The notes beneath the pieces are model-generated. The model saw only the letters and a list, made by a program, of their open reading frames with translations, did no database searches and had not been told where the DNA came from. A stretch of 61,762 nucleotides of DNA, taken from positions 359,329 through 421,090 of the forward strand of contig NZ_FOHE01000001.1 of the NCBI RefSeq assembly GCF_900111445.1, written 5' to 3'. The stretch is from Oceanobacillus limi. Its GTDB lineage: Bacteria; Bacillota; Bacilli; Bacillales; Amphibacillaceae. This document shows, one piece after another, positions 45,162-54,006 of the stretch (position 1 is the stretch's first letter; each line of letters opens with the position of its first letter). Made by a program: the position numbers and the translations under genes.

Positions 45162-45902
45162 ATGCGCTATATAATTGCAACAATATTAATCGTCCTTGGT
45201 GCGATGCTTGTATTGGAAAACATCGGTGTAGCATCGTTTAATATGGGAAATGCTTGGTTTTTTATTTATCCTGTTATCTTTGTGGTATTAGGGATTAAAT
45301 GGATCATAGATCGTTATCGAAACCGTGGAGGAAGTTGGATTTTTGGTTCTTTCTTCTTCATCTTTGGAACCTTATTACTACTCGACCGTTTTGAGGTTAT
45401 ATCATTTGTATTTAAAGATGTGTTTAAATTATGGCCACTATTAATTGTATATTTTGGGTTTCTATTTATAGGTAAGTCGAAAGGTCCTAACGTTATCATT
45501 ACTTCAGGTGGTGATAAAAAAAGTAAATCACACTATAATGGATCAATTTTTACAGTAGGTAGTCATGAGTATAATCAACCAAATTGGAAGGTAGAGCCAA
45601 TGAACTTAAGTAATTTGGCTGGTGATTTCTATTTAGATTTTTCTAAGGCGTATATTCCTGAAAAAGAAATTCCGATTAAAATTAGTGCACTTGCAGGAGA
45701 TGTTCATTTACTAATTCCCGAGAATATTGATTTTCGGGTACATGCTTCGGTTAAGGCTGGTGACATTGATGTTGTAGGAAGGACTGCAGATGGTATTAAC
45801 CGTAGCCTTCAGTATGAAACAGAGAATTATCATATGGCTACAAGGAAATTAGATTTACACTTAAAATTAAAAGCAGGTTCAATTCGCGTTGATTATGTAT
45901 AG
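45162..45902 (+). CDS. liaF: LiaF, membrane inhibitor of the LiaRS system
   Basis: A 246-aa protein with four short N-terminal helices (about 1-105: IIATILIVLGAMLVLEN; WFFIYPVIFVVLGI; IFGSFFFIFGTLLLLDRF; LLIVYFGFLFIG) and a C-terminal beta-rich domain (LAGDFYLDFSKAYIPEKE, ALAGDVHLLIPENIDFRV), the LiaF/YvqF pattern. It keeps LiaS off until envelope stress. ATG after TAGGGGGCAAAAGAC. Confidence 0.94.
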   Translation: MRYIIATILIVLGAMLVLENIGVASFNMGNAWFFIYPVIFVVLGIKWIIDRYRNRGGSWIFGSFFFIFGTLLLLDRFEVISFVFKDVFKLWPLLIVYFGFLFIGKSKGPNVIITSGGDKKSKSHYNGSIFTVGSHEYNQPNWKVEPMNLSNLAGDFYLDFSKAYIPEKEIPIKISALAGDVHLLIPENIDFRVHASVKAGDIDVVGRTADGINRSLQYETENYHMATRKLDLHLKLKAGSIRVDYV

Positions 45903-45914
45903 GGGGAACACGTG

Positions 45915-46952
45915 ATGAAACAGCGATTTGCCAGTATTCGTTACCGATATATTATATCCCATTTAAATGCCCTTTTCTTAACGACGGTAACGATATTATC
46001 CATTTTATTAACCATTCACGTTTTATTTAATCCGACATGGTTAACATCAGAAAGTATCTTTTTATTTATCTCTTTATATATTACTTTAGCTATTATTTTT
46101 TCCTTTTATGTTGGATTTAAATCGAGTGGTGATTTAAAAGAACGTTTGGATTATCTCTCTGTACTAATTACGCAGTTCGCAAATGGTAATTATAGTTCAA
46201 AAGTATATTCGAATGAAGCGGATGAGCTTGCACGAATTGGGAACGAATTAAATGAACTAGGGGAGAAATTACAAAATCAAGTTAAATCCTTGCAACGGAT
46301 GGCAGATGAAAAAGGAGAACTTGCGAAAACAGCTCATAAGTCAGCTGTAATTGAAGAACGTCAGCGTTTAGCGCGAGATCTACATGATGCTGTAAGTCAG
46401 CAATTATTTGCATTAACGATGATGTCAGAAGCGGCTGTGAAGCAATTGGATAAAGATCCTAAGATTGCAAAAGATCAAATGAAGGATGTTGCGGCAGCCT
46501 CTTTACAAGCTCAAACAGAAATGCGTGCATTGCTGTTACATTTGCGACCGGTGCATCTGTCTGGTGATCCATTACCTAAGGGGATTCAAAAGTTAGTAAG
46601 TGAATTAAAACAAAAGAGTCAAATTGATTTTCACGTATCGATGGATGAGAACATTGTGCTGTCAGAGGCTAAGGAAGAGCACATCTTTCGTATCGTTCAA
46701 GAATCATTATCAAATACATTAAGGCATGCGAATGCTACAGAAGTCACGCTTGCGATTACTAGAAGGGCAAATGAATTGTTTATCCATATTCGTGATAATG
46801 GAAAAGGCTTTGATAGTACAAATGACTCGGTGAAGAAAACATCCTATGGTTTAAAAACAATGAAGGAACGATGTGAGGAATTAGGCGGTACGTTTACGAT
46901 CCGTTCAAATGTGAATGAAGGGACGTATATTGATATTCGAATACCATGCTAA
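45915..46952 (+). CDS. liaS: LiaS sensor histidine kinase
   Basis: A 345-aa kinase: two N-terminal helices with a short loop (intramembrane sensing), HAMP-like linker (about 70-125), HisKA_3 dimerisation domain with phospho-acceptor His in ERQRLARDLHDAVSQQ (about 157), and HATPase with DNGKGFDST and GLKTMKERCEELGGT. ATG at 45915 is 7 nt after AGGGGGA; GTG at 45912 is possible. Detects cell-wall antibiotics such as bacitracin in B. subtilis. Confidence 0.94.
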   Translation: MKQRFASIRYRYIISHLNALFLTTVTILSILLTIHVLFNPTWLTSESIFLFISLYITLAIIFSFYVGFKSSGDLKERLDYLSVLITQFANGNYSSKVYSNEADELARIGNELNELGEKLQNQVKSLQRMADEKGELAKTAHKSAVIEERQRLARDLHDAVSQQLFALTMMSEAAVKQLDKDPKIAKDQMKDVAAASLQAQTEMRALLLHLRPVHLSGDPLPKGIQKLVSELKQKSQIDFHVSMDENIVLSEAKEEHIFRIVQESLSNTLRHANATEVTLAITRRANELFIHIRDNGKGFDSTNDSVKKTSYGLKTMKERCEELGGTFTIRSNVNEGTYIDIRIPC

Positions 46953-46968
46953 AATTGGGGGGATTTAG

Positions 46969-47607
46969 ATGATACGAGTGATTGTGGTGGATGATCATGA
47001 TATCGTCCGTAAAGGAATTATTTCCTACTTGCAAACGGATGAAGCTATTGATGTAGTTGGGCAGGCTTCTAGTGGTAATGAGGGAGCAAAATTAATTTTA
47101 GAGGAAAAGCCGGATGTCGTGTTAATGGACTTAATGATGGATGATGGCAACGGAATAGAAGCTACGAAACAAGTAATAGATAATTACCCTTCTTGTAAGA
47201 TTATTATTCTAACAAGCTATTATGATGATGAGCAGGTTTTTCCAGCTATTGAGGCTGGTGCATTCAGTTATATTTTAAAGACTTCTTCTGCACCTGAAAT
47301 TGTAGCTGCGATAAAGAAAGCAGCACGAGGGGAAAATGTAATTGAACCAAAAGTAGCTACCAAAATGATGTCTAGTTTCCGTACGGAGAAACGAAAAGCG
47401 CATGAAGAATTAACGGATAGAGAATTAGAAGTGCTTTTATGTGTTGGAAATGGGATGACGAATCAGGAGATAAGTGAGAAATTATACATTGGTATAAAAA
47501 CTGTAAAAACACATGTGAGTAATATATTATCGAAGCTAGAGGTAAATGATCGTACCCAGGCAGCGGTTTATGTCCACCGAAACCAATTATTGAAACAAGA
47601 GGATTAG
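46969..47607 (+). CDS. liaR: LiaR response regulator
   Basis: A 212-aa NarL/LuxR-type regulator: receiver domain with phospho-acceptor Asp 54 in PDVVLMDLMMDDG, conserved Lys near 103 (YILKTSS), and LuxR helix-turn-helix (ELTDREVLL-like EELTDRELEVLLCVGNGMTN then QEISEKLYIGIKTVKTHVSN, about 145-190). It is activated by LiaS. Its usual target liaIH is not in this window. ATG after TTGGGGGGATTTAG. Confidence 0.95.
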   Translation: MIRVIVVDDHDIVRKGIISYLQTDEAIDVVGQASSGNEGAKLILEEKPDVVLMDLMMDDGNGIEATKQVIDNYPSCKIIILTSYYDDEQVFPAIEAGAFSYILKTSSAPEIVAAIKKAARGENVIEPKVATKMMSSFRTEKRKAHEELTDRELEVLLCVGNGMTNQEISEKLYIGIKTVKTHVSNILSKLEVNDRTQAAVYVHRNQLLKQED

Positions 47608-47638
47608 TAGCAGCTAAGCCTCTTTTTTGTTTTTTTGT
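47597..47638 (+). terminator. Terminator of the lia operon
   Basis: AAGAGG.TTAG / CTAA.CCTCTT stem overlapping the liaR end, followed by TTTTGTTTTTTTG. Confidence 0.92.
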
Positions 47639-47688
47639 CACCAGGATTGTATAATCAAATTGAATTAAAGGAAGGAGTAGCCTTTATT

Positions 47689-48105
47689 ATGAAAAATGAA
47701 AATTTACTATTGGGGATATGGACCGTATCCATCATTGCTACAGCAGGGAGCTTATTTTACTCTGAAGTTATGGGCTACATTCCGTGTGAACTTTGTTGGT
47801 ACCAACGAATTTTAATGTATCCACTAGTTATCATCTATGGAGTTTCCATTTGGAAGAAAGATATAAACCTAGTATTACCAGGTTTCATACTTAGTGGAAT
47901 AGGTATGTTCGTTTCTACATATCATTATCTTGTACAAAAATTACCGGCCTTACAAGATGCTGGAGATGCCTGTGGTCTGGTTCCGTGTAATGCAGCATAC
48001 GTCAATTACTTTGGATTTGTTACCATTCCGTTTTTGGCAGGTATTGCTTTTGTACTTATATTTGTATTAAGTTTGCTACTGCTAAAACAAAATAGGGGGA
48101 AATAA
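47689..48105 (+). CDS. bdbC: DsbB-like thiol-disulfide oxidoreductase BdbC
   Basis: A 138-aa protein with four membrane helices and both DsbB redox motifs: YIPCELCWYQR (CxxC, about 28-38) and GDACGLVPCNAAYV (CxxxxC, about 94-107). It passes electrons from an extracytoplasmic thiol oxidase to quinone. The ATG at 47689 follows AAGGAAGGAGTAGCCTTTATT. Coupled to the next gene by a 4-bp gap. Confidence 0.94.
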   Translation: MKNENLLLGIWTVSIIATAGSLFYSEVMGYIPCELCWYQRILMYPLVIIYGVSIWKKDINLVLPGFILSGIGMFVSTYHYLVQKLPALQDAGDACGLVPCNAAYVNYFGFVTIPFLAGIAFVLIFVLSLLLLKQNRGK

Positions 48106-48109
48106 TGAC

Positions 48110-48589
48110 ATGCAAAAGAAGATGTTAATCATAGTTGGAGTAATCCTGGTATTATTTGTAGCTTTATACTTCGTTATTGATTATAAAAATAACCAAGCGA
48201 TTAATAATAGCGAGAATCCGTATGGAACAAAGAATTTGGATCAAGCAACAATCGATCAATTAGACGATCCTAATTATGGAAATCAAATTATGCCAGAAGA
48301 GTTAGATGAAAAAGTGGAAACCGGGGACGCGGTAACCGTGTATTTTTATAGTCCAACCTGTGTTTATTGTCAAAATACGACACCATATCTTGTTCCGCTT
48401 ACAGAAGAATTGGGCGTAGATATGAAAAAACTAAATTTATTGGAATTCCCAGAAGAAGCAAGAAAATATGGAGTTGAATCAACACCAACAGTAGTGCATA
48501 TTGACGACGGAGAAGTTGTAGCAAGTATTCTTGGTCAACGTGATGAAGATGAGTATACGGCATTCTTTAATGAATTTGTTTTAGATTGA
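48110..48589 (+). CDS. Membrane-anchored thioredoxin-like protein
   Basis: A 159-aa protein: N-terminal signal anchor (MLIIVGVILVLFVALYFVI, about 5-23), linker, then a thioredoxin fold with active site YSPTCVYCQNTTP (about 80-92) and cis-Pro in VESTPTVVHI. It faces outside. Adjacent bdbC implies it is BdbC's partner, equivalent in role to BdbD or to DsbA, although the fold looks more like a minimal thioredoxin. ATG after GGGGGAAATAATGAC. Confidence 0.88.
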   Translation: MQKKMLIIVGVILVLFVALYFVIDYKNNQAINNSENPYGTKNLDQATIDQLDDPNYGNQIMPEELDEKVETGDAVTVYFYSPTCVYCQNTTPYLVPLTEELGVDMKKLNLLEFPEEARKYGVESTPTVVHIDDGEVVASILGQRDEDEYTAFFNEFVLD

Positions 48590-48679
48590 TGTTTTTTGAT
48601 AAGTGAAGATTTAACCTAACGATATGGAAAAGGCACTTAGCTGTGCTTAGAAGTTTTAAAACGATAGGTTACGTGAGGG

Positions 48680-48713
48680 ACTAGTTTCAGTTCGTACTGG
48701 AGCTAGTTTTTTC
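48680..48713 (+). terminator. Hairpin terminator after the thioredoxin-like gene
   Basis: ACTAGTTTCAG / CTGGAGCTAGT followed by TTTTT. A near-identical hairpin follows hemY (55420-55452). Confidence 0.8.
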
Positions 48714-48817
48714 CTATTTAAAATGAAGGAAGTGGAGAAATAGGATCGTAATGTGAATCATCGATCAGCGGTGGGCATACTGCCAGTTGTATGCGGATAA
48801 AATAATACGGATAACAT

Positions 48818-48866
48818 AATAAACGCGGGAGATCACATGCGCATTTAAGATCTCCCGCGTTTATTC
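48818..48866. terminator. 17-bp perfect inverted repeat
   Basis: AATAAACGCGGGAGATC / GATCTCCCGCGTTTATT, 14-nt loop, between convergent genes. Likely terminates hmoB leftward. Confidence 0.82.
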
Positions 48867-48917
48867 GTAACCCTTTTGTTCAAAAGCTTTGCCCACTAGT
48901 AAATACTTAAATAGCTT

Positions 48918-49415
48918 TTATTCATCCTCTTTCTTCATATAGTAAGTTGTTAAAAATGGTCGGTCTGCGAAGTAGGCTGGTGGTTTTGTTGGTGATTCGG
49001 AGTGAGACTTTTTAAAGCTACCAGAGTTCTTCCAATGATCATAGTCTACTTCCGACTTCCATTGCGTAAGGACGACATACGTGTTTCCAGAGACTGGTCT
49101 TAATAAACGAAAGGCTTGAAACCCTTCCATATTATCTACTTCATGTTTTCTGTTTTTAAATCGATCTTCAAAAACAGGTCTACCTTCTTCTGTAACTGGA
49201 ATGTTATTCATGGCAACGAAACCTTCTTCTTGAATGTTTCCTTTTTCAACAAGCACTTCGTACGTTCTTCCTGCAACAAATAATTCCTTGTTTGTTCCTT
49301 CATAGTACGCCAAGCTACCAGCACCACTAGACATAATGTGGATGGTTTGTTGAGGATGCTTTTTAGCTAACTTCTCTAAAAAATCCCCAGTTCCGTTCGT
49401 CATATATGCTTTCAT
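48918..49415 (-). CDS. hmoB: Heme-degrading monooxygenase HmoB
   Basis: A 165-aa protein with an N-terminal about 65-residue domain and a C-terminal ABM (antibiotic biosynthesis monooxygenase-like) ferredoxin fold (about 65-160) containing FEDRFKNRKHEVDNMEGFQA, VVLTQWKSEVDYDHWKNSGS and FKKSH. This is the YhgC/HmoB layout, which opens heme and releases iron. The ATG at 49415 follows AAGGAGTTGGTAGC. Divergent from pbpF and near hemEHY. Confidence 0.92.
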   Translation of the reverse strand: MKAYMTNGTGDFLEKLAKKHPQQTIHIMSSGAGSLAYYEGTNKELFVAGRTYEVLVEKGNIQEEGFVAMNNIPVTEEGRPVFEDRFKNRKHEVDNMEGFQAFRLLRPVSGNTYVVLTQWKSEVDYDHWKNSGSFKKSHSESPTKPPAYFADRPFLTTYYMKKEDE

Positions 49416-49549
49416 GCTACCAACTCCTTCTATTCTCATCGTACCCTATTTTAACCATTCATAGTCAAGTGATTGAAATATCTATTAGCAATTATGTGCA
49501 ACAACTATTACTTTAAAATAATTATTAATTGGTAAGAGTTATTATTACT

Positions 49550-49577
49550 TTGAGAATGTAGAAAAATGTCGTATACT
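49550..49577 (+). promoter_or_regulatory. Sigma-A-like promoter of pbpF
   Basis: TTGAGA (49550-49555), 16 bp, TATACT (49572-49577), about 38 bp before the start codon. Confidence 0.5.
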
Positions 49578-49615
49578 AGTATAGTAACCTTAATTGTTTA
49601 TATAGAGGTGAATAG

Positions 49616-51805
49616 ATGGCCAAAATTTGGAAAGAAAAAATAAATACGATCCCTTTGTTCATTAGAATACCTATTATTATATGTACGTCTATTTTACTAC
49701 TAGGTATGATCGGTTATGCATTTATATTGTATGGTGGAAGACTGGTTGTTAATGAGGAGAATCTTGTTTTAAATGCAGCAACTACAATTGAAACGAAAGA
49801 TGGAGAAGTTATCGGAACGCTGTATCGTGAGAATCGTCACTTAGTTGATATTGAATCATTACCAGATCATGTTCTTGATGCTTTTATAGCAATAGAAGAT
49901 AAACGATACAAAGATCATGCTGGAGTAGATTTTCGATCCGTAATGCGTGCTGTCTATAAAGACGTAGTTGCCATGCAAAAGGTAGAAGGTGCTAGTACAA
50001 TAACACAACAGGTAGCGAAGAATTTATTTTTATACAACGACAAAACTTGGATGCGTAAAACAAAAGAAGTAATGGCTTCCATATATTTAGAGCGTAATTT
50101 TTCGAAAAGTAGAATTCTAGAGTTATATATAAATAGTATTTATTTTGGACAGGGTGCGTACGGAATTGAGGCGGCGTCGCAACTTTATTTTTCTAAACCG
50201 TCGAGTGACTTAAGCATTTCTGAAGGTGCACTACTTGCTGGAATGGTAAAAGCACCTAACAGTTATTCACCAATTCATCATCCAGAAAAAGCGACGAAAC
50301 GTAGGAATGTTGTACTTGAAGCGATGGAGGATGCAAAATTGCTTGATACAAAACAACGTCTCCACGAACAAGGCAAAACATTAGGTCTATCTTCTGAAGA
50401 ACGGGAGGACAAACCATGGGTTGATAGTTATCTTGACCTCGTTATGAAGGAAGCAGTGGAGAATCAACAATTATCCATTAATGAGTTAAAACGCGGCGGA
50501 TATCGAATTATCGTGAATATGGACGAAAAAGCTCAAAAAATAGCGTATAATCAGTTTCAAAATGGTGATTATTTCCCAGGAAATACGAATGGTGTCGAAG
50601 GTGCTTATGTCATGATGAAGCATGACACGGGGGAAATAATAACCGCTATCGGAGGAAGGGAATATACATTAGGTGATTTGAATCGCGTTAGTGTGAAGAG
50701 ACAGCCAGGTTCCACATTTAAACCAATAGCAGTTTATGGTCCGGCAATGATGCAAGAAAACTTTAAGGCTTATTCCCTTATCCCTGATCAATTAATGGAT
50801 CATAATGGATATCAAGCCAAAAATGTAGATGGAAACTATGATGGAATGGTGTCAATTTATGATGCAATTGTTCGGTCCAAAAATACGTCAGCAGTTTGGT
50901 TGTTGGACCAAATTGGAATCTCATATGCAAAGAATTACCTTGAGAGAATGGGGATTTCCATTACTGATGATGGTTTGGCAATGGCTTTAGGAGGGCTTCG
51001 TGAAGGAATTACGCCTAAAGAAATAATTGAGGCATATAGTGCATTTGGTAATAGTGGGAAAACGGTACAGCCTACAACGATTAATCGGATATATTCCCAA
51101 GATAATGAACTCCTTTATCAAATGGAAACAGTGGAAAGAGAAGTGTTTTCTCCACAAGTTGCCTGGGATATGACGGAGATTTTAACACAAACTGTTCAAG
51201 ACGGAACAGCAGCATATGGAGAGTATAGTAAAGCAATAGCGGGGAAGACCGGTACGACACAACACCCGCATGTTAATGGGGTAAAAGATGCGTGGTTTGT
51301 TGGGTATACACCTGAATATGTCAGTGCTTTATGGATGGGGTATGATAAATCAGATGCCGATCACTATCTAACTAGTGGTAGTCGCTATCCAACCGAGCTT
51401 ACAAAGAAAATTTTATCTGAAATCGATAAGGAAAAGGCGTTAGTAGGAGAGTTTACGAAGCCTGCTAATGTTAATGATTTACCAAAACCGATAGAATTAC
51501 CACAAATAGCTAATGTTCGTGCATCCTACGAATTCTCAGGTTTGTCTTTTGTTAAAGGAAAAATAACTTGGGATGGATCTGCTGATGAACGAGTAGTTTA
51601 TCGCGTGTATCAAGATAATCCGGGTGTAGATGAGCGAATAGGGGAAGTAACAGGAACGTCAGAGTATATTATTGATCATGTCCCGTTATTCCAATCTAGT
51701 AGGTATTATGTTGTACCTTATGATCCTCTAACAAAGCTAGAAGGCGATCATTCGGATAAGGTAGAATTATCATTTCAATGGAATAAAAAGATTGGCGGAT
51801 TGTAA
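49616..51805 (+). CDS. pbpF: Class A penicillin-binding protein PbpF
   Basis: A 729-aa bifunctional peptidoglycan synthase: one N-terminal membrane anchor (about 19-41), GT51 glycosyltransferase domain with IAIEDKRYKDHAG (catalytic Glu about 91) and STITQQVAKNLFL (about 122), transpeptidase domain with GSTFKP (catalytic Ser about 365), SKN (about 421) and KTGTT (about 543), and a C-terminal fibronectin-like domain (about 630-725). Position ahead of hemEHY matches B. subtilis. ATG after TATAGAGGTGAATAG. Confidence 0.95.
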   Translation: MAKIWKEKINTIPLFIRIPIIICTSILLLGMIGYAFILYGGRLVVNEENLVLNAATTIETKDGEVIGTLYRENRHLVDIESLPDHVLDAFIAIEDKRYKDHAGVDFRSVMRAVYKDVVAMQKVEGASTITQQVAKNLFLYNDKTWMRKTKEVMASIYLERNFSKSRILELYINSIYFGQGAYGIEAASQLYFSKPSSDLSISEGALLAGMVKAPNSYSPIHHPEKATKRRNVVLEAMEDAKLLDTKQRLHEQGKTLGLSSEEREDKPWVDSYLDLVMKEAVENQQLSINELKRGGYRIIVNMDEKAQKIAYNQFQNGDYFPGNTNGVEGAYVMMKHDTGEIITAIGGREYTLGDLNRVSVKRQPGSTFKPIAVYGPAMMQENFKAYSLIPDQLMDHNGYQAKNVDGNYDGMVSIYDAIVRSKNTSAVWLLDQIGISYAKNYLERMGISITDDGLAMALGGLREGITPKEIIEAYSAFGNSGKTVQPTTINRIYSQDNELLYQMETVEREVFSPQVAWDMTEILTQTVQDGTAAYGEYSKAIAGKTGTTQHPHVNGVKDAWFVGYTPEYVSALWMGYDKSDADHYLTSGSRYPTELTKKILSEIDKEKALVGEFTKPANVNDLPKPIELPQIANVRASYEFSGLSFVKGKITWDGSADERVVYRVYQDNPGVDERIGEVTGTSEYIIDHVPLFQSSRYYVVPYDPLTKLEGDHSDKVELSFQWNKKIGGL

Positions 51806-51809
51806 GACT

Positions 51810-51866
51810 TGTAATACATGACCAATTAAGTCCCCATTTTTTAACGGTTTGATTGGTCTATTACAT
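51810..51866 (+). terminator. Long hairpin after pbpF
   Basis: TGTAAT..GACCAAT pairs with ATTGGTC.ATTACA around a 25-nt loop with a T6 run inside; no T-run after it, so termination is uncertain. Confidence 0.5.
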
Positions 51867-52000
51867 CGTATCAAAATTAGACAAATTCATGACAATAAAG
51901 CTTGATTGCTATACACTATCGTTGTAAACCGATATAGTAGAAGAGGACAATAATAGGCATGGAATTAGGATTGGACAGCTATTGAAAAGGGTGAAAAGCG

Positions 52001-53035
52001 ATGACAAGAAAGATAAATGATACCATTATAAGAGCGTATAATGGGGAAGAGGTAGACTATACGCCTGCTTGGTTTATGCGGCAAGCAGGTCGGTCACAGG
52101 AAGAATATCGAAAATTAAAAGAGAAATATTCTTTATTTGAAATCACACATCAACCAGAGCTTTGCGCATATGTAACACGACTTCCAGTAGAGCATTATGA
52201 TGTAGATGCAGCGATATTATACAAGGATATTATGTCTCCACTTCCAGCACTTGGGGTAGATGTAGAGATTAAGTCAGGTATTGGTCCTGTAATTCATAAC
52301 CCAGTGAAAGATATTCATGATGTTGAACAGCTAGGAATGATTCATCCAAAAGAAGATGTGCCATATGTTTTAGAAACGATCCGGTTATTATCAGAAGAAC
52401 AATTATCTGTTCCACTAATTGGATTTAGTGGAGCACCTTTTACGTTAGCTAGCTACATGATTGAAGGTGGCCCATCTAAAAATTATGGAAAGGTTAAGTC
52501 ATTTATGTACCGTGATCCAGATGCATGGTTTGCATTAATGGACAAGCTAGCGGATATGACAATTACATATGTGAAGGCGCAAATAGAAGCTGGTGCCAAA
52601 GCTATTCAAATTTTTGATTCATGGGTTGGCGCGTTAAATGCAAGGGATTACCGCGTTTTTATAAAGCCAACAATGACAAGGATTTTTTCTGAGCTACAAC
52701 AGGAAGATGTACCATTAGTTATGTTTGGTGTAGGTGCTAGTCACTTGCTATTAGAGTGGAATGACCTACCAGTAGATGTCATTGGCTTGGATTGGCGCAC
52801 ATCGATTAAAGAGGCACGTGAGTTAGGTGTCACCAAAGTGTTACAGGGAAATTTAGATCCTGCGATTCTACTTTCTGATTGGGATACAATTGAAACTCGT
52901 ACAAAAGAGATTTTAGATCAATCAAAAGCAGATGGAAGACACGTATTCAATCTAGGACATGGTGTCACACCAGATATTAATCCAGAAACATTGAAAAAGC
53001 TTACAAACTTAATTCATTCTTATTCAAAACGTTAA
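52001..53035 (+). CDS. hemE: Uroporphyrinogen decarboxylase
   Basis: A 344-aa enzyme converting uroporphyrinogen III to coproporphyrinogen III. The signature [20 protein letters not shown] is at about 22-41, [19 protein letters not shown] at about 143, and [13 protein letters not shown] at about 324. ATG after AAGGGTGAAAAGCG. First gene of hemE-hemH-hemY. Confidence 0.97.
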   Translation: MTRKINDTIIRAYNGEEVDYTPAWFMRQAGRSQEEYRKLKEKYSLFEITHQPELCAYVTRLPVEHYDVDAAILYKDIMSPLPALGVDVEIKSGIGPVIHNPVKDIHDVEQLGMIHPKEDVPYVLETIRLLSEEQLSVPLIGFSGAPFTLASYMIEGGPSKNYGKVKSFMYRDPDAWFALMDKLADMTITYVKAQIEAGAKAIQIFDSWVGALNARDYRVFIKPTMTRIFSELQQEDVPLVMFGVGASHLLLEWNDLPVDVIGLDWRTSIKEARELGVTKVLQGNLDPAILLSDWDTIETRTKEILDQSKADGRHVFNLGHGVTPDINPETLKKLTNLIHSYSKR

Positions 53036-53070
53036 GGAATAAAGCATACAATTGGTGAGGTGTATTGAAA

Positions 53071-54006
53071 ATGGAAAGAAAAAAAATGGGACTATTGGTA
53101 ATGGCATATGGAACGCCATACACAGAAGAAGATATTGAACCTTATTACACACATATTCGTCATGGTAGAAAACCAGAACCAGAAGCATTACAAGATTTAA
53201 AAGATCGTTATAAAGCAATTGGAGGAATTTCCCCATTAGCTAAAATTACAGAACAGCAAGCAAAAGCTTTGGAAACAAAATTAAATGAATCACAAGAAAA
53301 ATATGAATTTGTCGTATATATCGGATTGAAGCATATCCATCCATTTATCGAGGATGCTGTACAGAAAATGGCCAATGAGGGTATTAACGAGGCCGTTTCT
53401 CTTGTATTAGCTCCACATTATTCAACTTTTAGTGTGAAATCATACAATAATCGTGCCCAAGAAGAAGCAGATAAACATGGTATTTCGATTACTTCTGTAG
53501 AAAGCTGGTATGATGCACCAGGGTTTATTAAATACTGGGCAGATCAAATCAATACGGAATACGATAAAATGTCAGCAGAAGAACGTGAGAAAGCAGTTCT
53601 TATCGTATCAGCACATAGTTTACCTGAGAAAATCTTGCAACATGGTGATCCGTATCCAGACCAGCTAAAAGAAACTGCTCGATTAATTTCTGAGGAAACA
53701 GGAATTAAAAACTATGAGCTTGGATGGCAAAGTGAAGGGAATACACCCGATCCTTGGTTAGGACCTGATGTTCAGGATTTAACCCGTGACTTATACGAGC
53801 AAAAAGGATATCGTGCATTTGTATATGCTCCAGTAGGCTTTATCGCAGATCACTTAGAAGTACTTTATGATAATGATTATGAGTGTAAAGTTGTTTGTGA
53901 TGAATTAGGGGCTAGTTATTATCGTCCTGAAATGCCAAATGTACACCCGCAATTCATTGAAACATTGGCAGATGTTGTTCTAAAAAAAGTAAAGCGTGAT
54001 GCGTAA
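53071..54006 (+). CDS. hemH: Ferrochelatase (coproporphyrin III-type)
   Basis: A 311-aa protein that inserts Fe(II); in Gram-positive bacteria the substrate is coproporphyrin III (CpfC). Motifs are [12 protein letters not shown] at the start, [17 protein letters not shown] (catalytic His about 183) and [15 protein letters not shown] (conserved Glu), then [21 protein letters not shown] at 53071 gives MERKKMGLL; the TTG at 53065 is only 4 nt after GAGG. hemY begins on its last base. Confidence 0.96.
   Translation: MERKKMGLLVMAYGTPYTEEDIEPYYTHIRHGRKPEPEALQDLKDRYKAIGGISPLAKITEQQAKALETKLNESQEKYEFVVYIGLKHIHPFIEDAVQKMANEGINEAVSLVLAPHYSTFSVKSYNNRAQEEADKHGISITSVESWYDAPGFIKYWADQINTEYDKMSAEEREKAVLIVSAHSLPEKILQHGDPYPDQLKETARLISEETGIKNYELGWQSEGNTPDPWLGPDVQDLTRDLYEQKGYRAFVYAPVGFIADHLEVLYDNDYECKVVCDELGASYYRPEMPNVHPQFIETLADVVLKKVKRDA

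Noticed and set aside
51810-52000. Riboswitch ahead of hemE
   Set aside because: Only one long hairpin and a weak inverted repeat are visible; no known aptamer motif.
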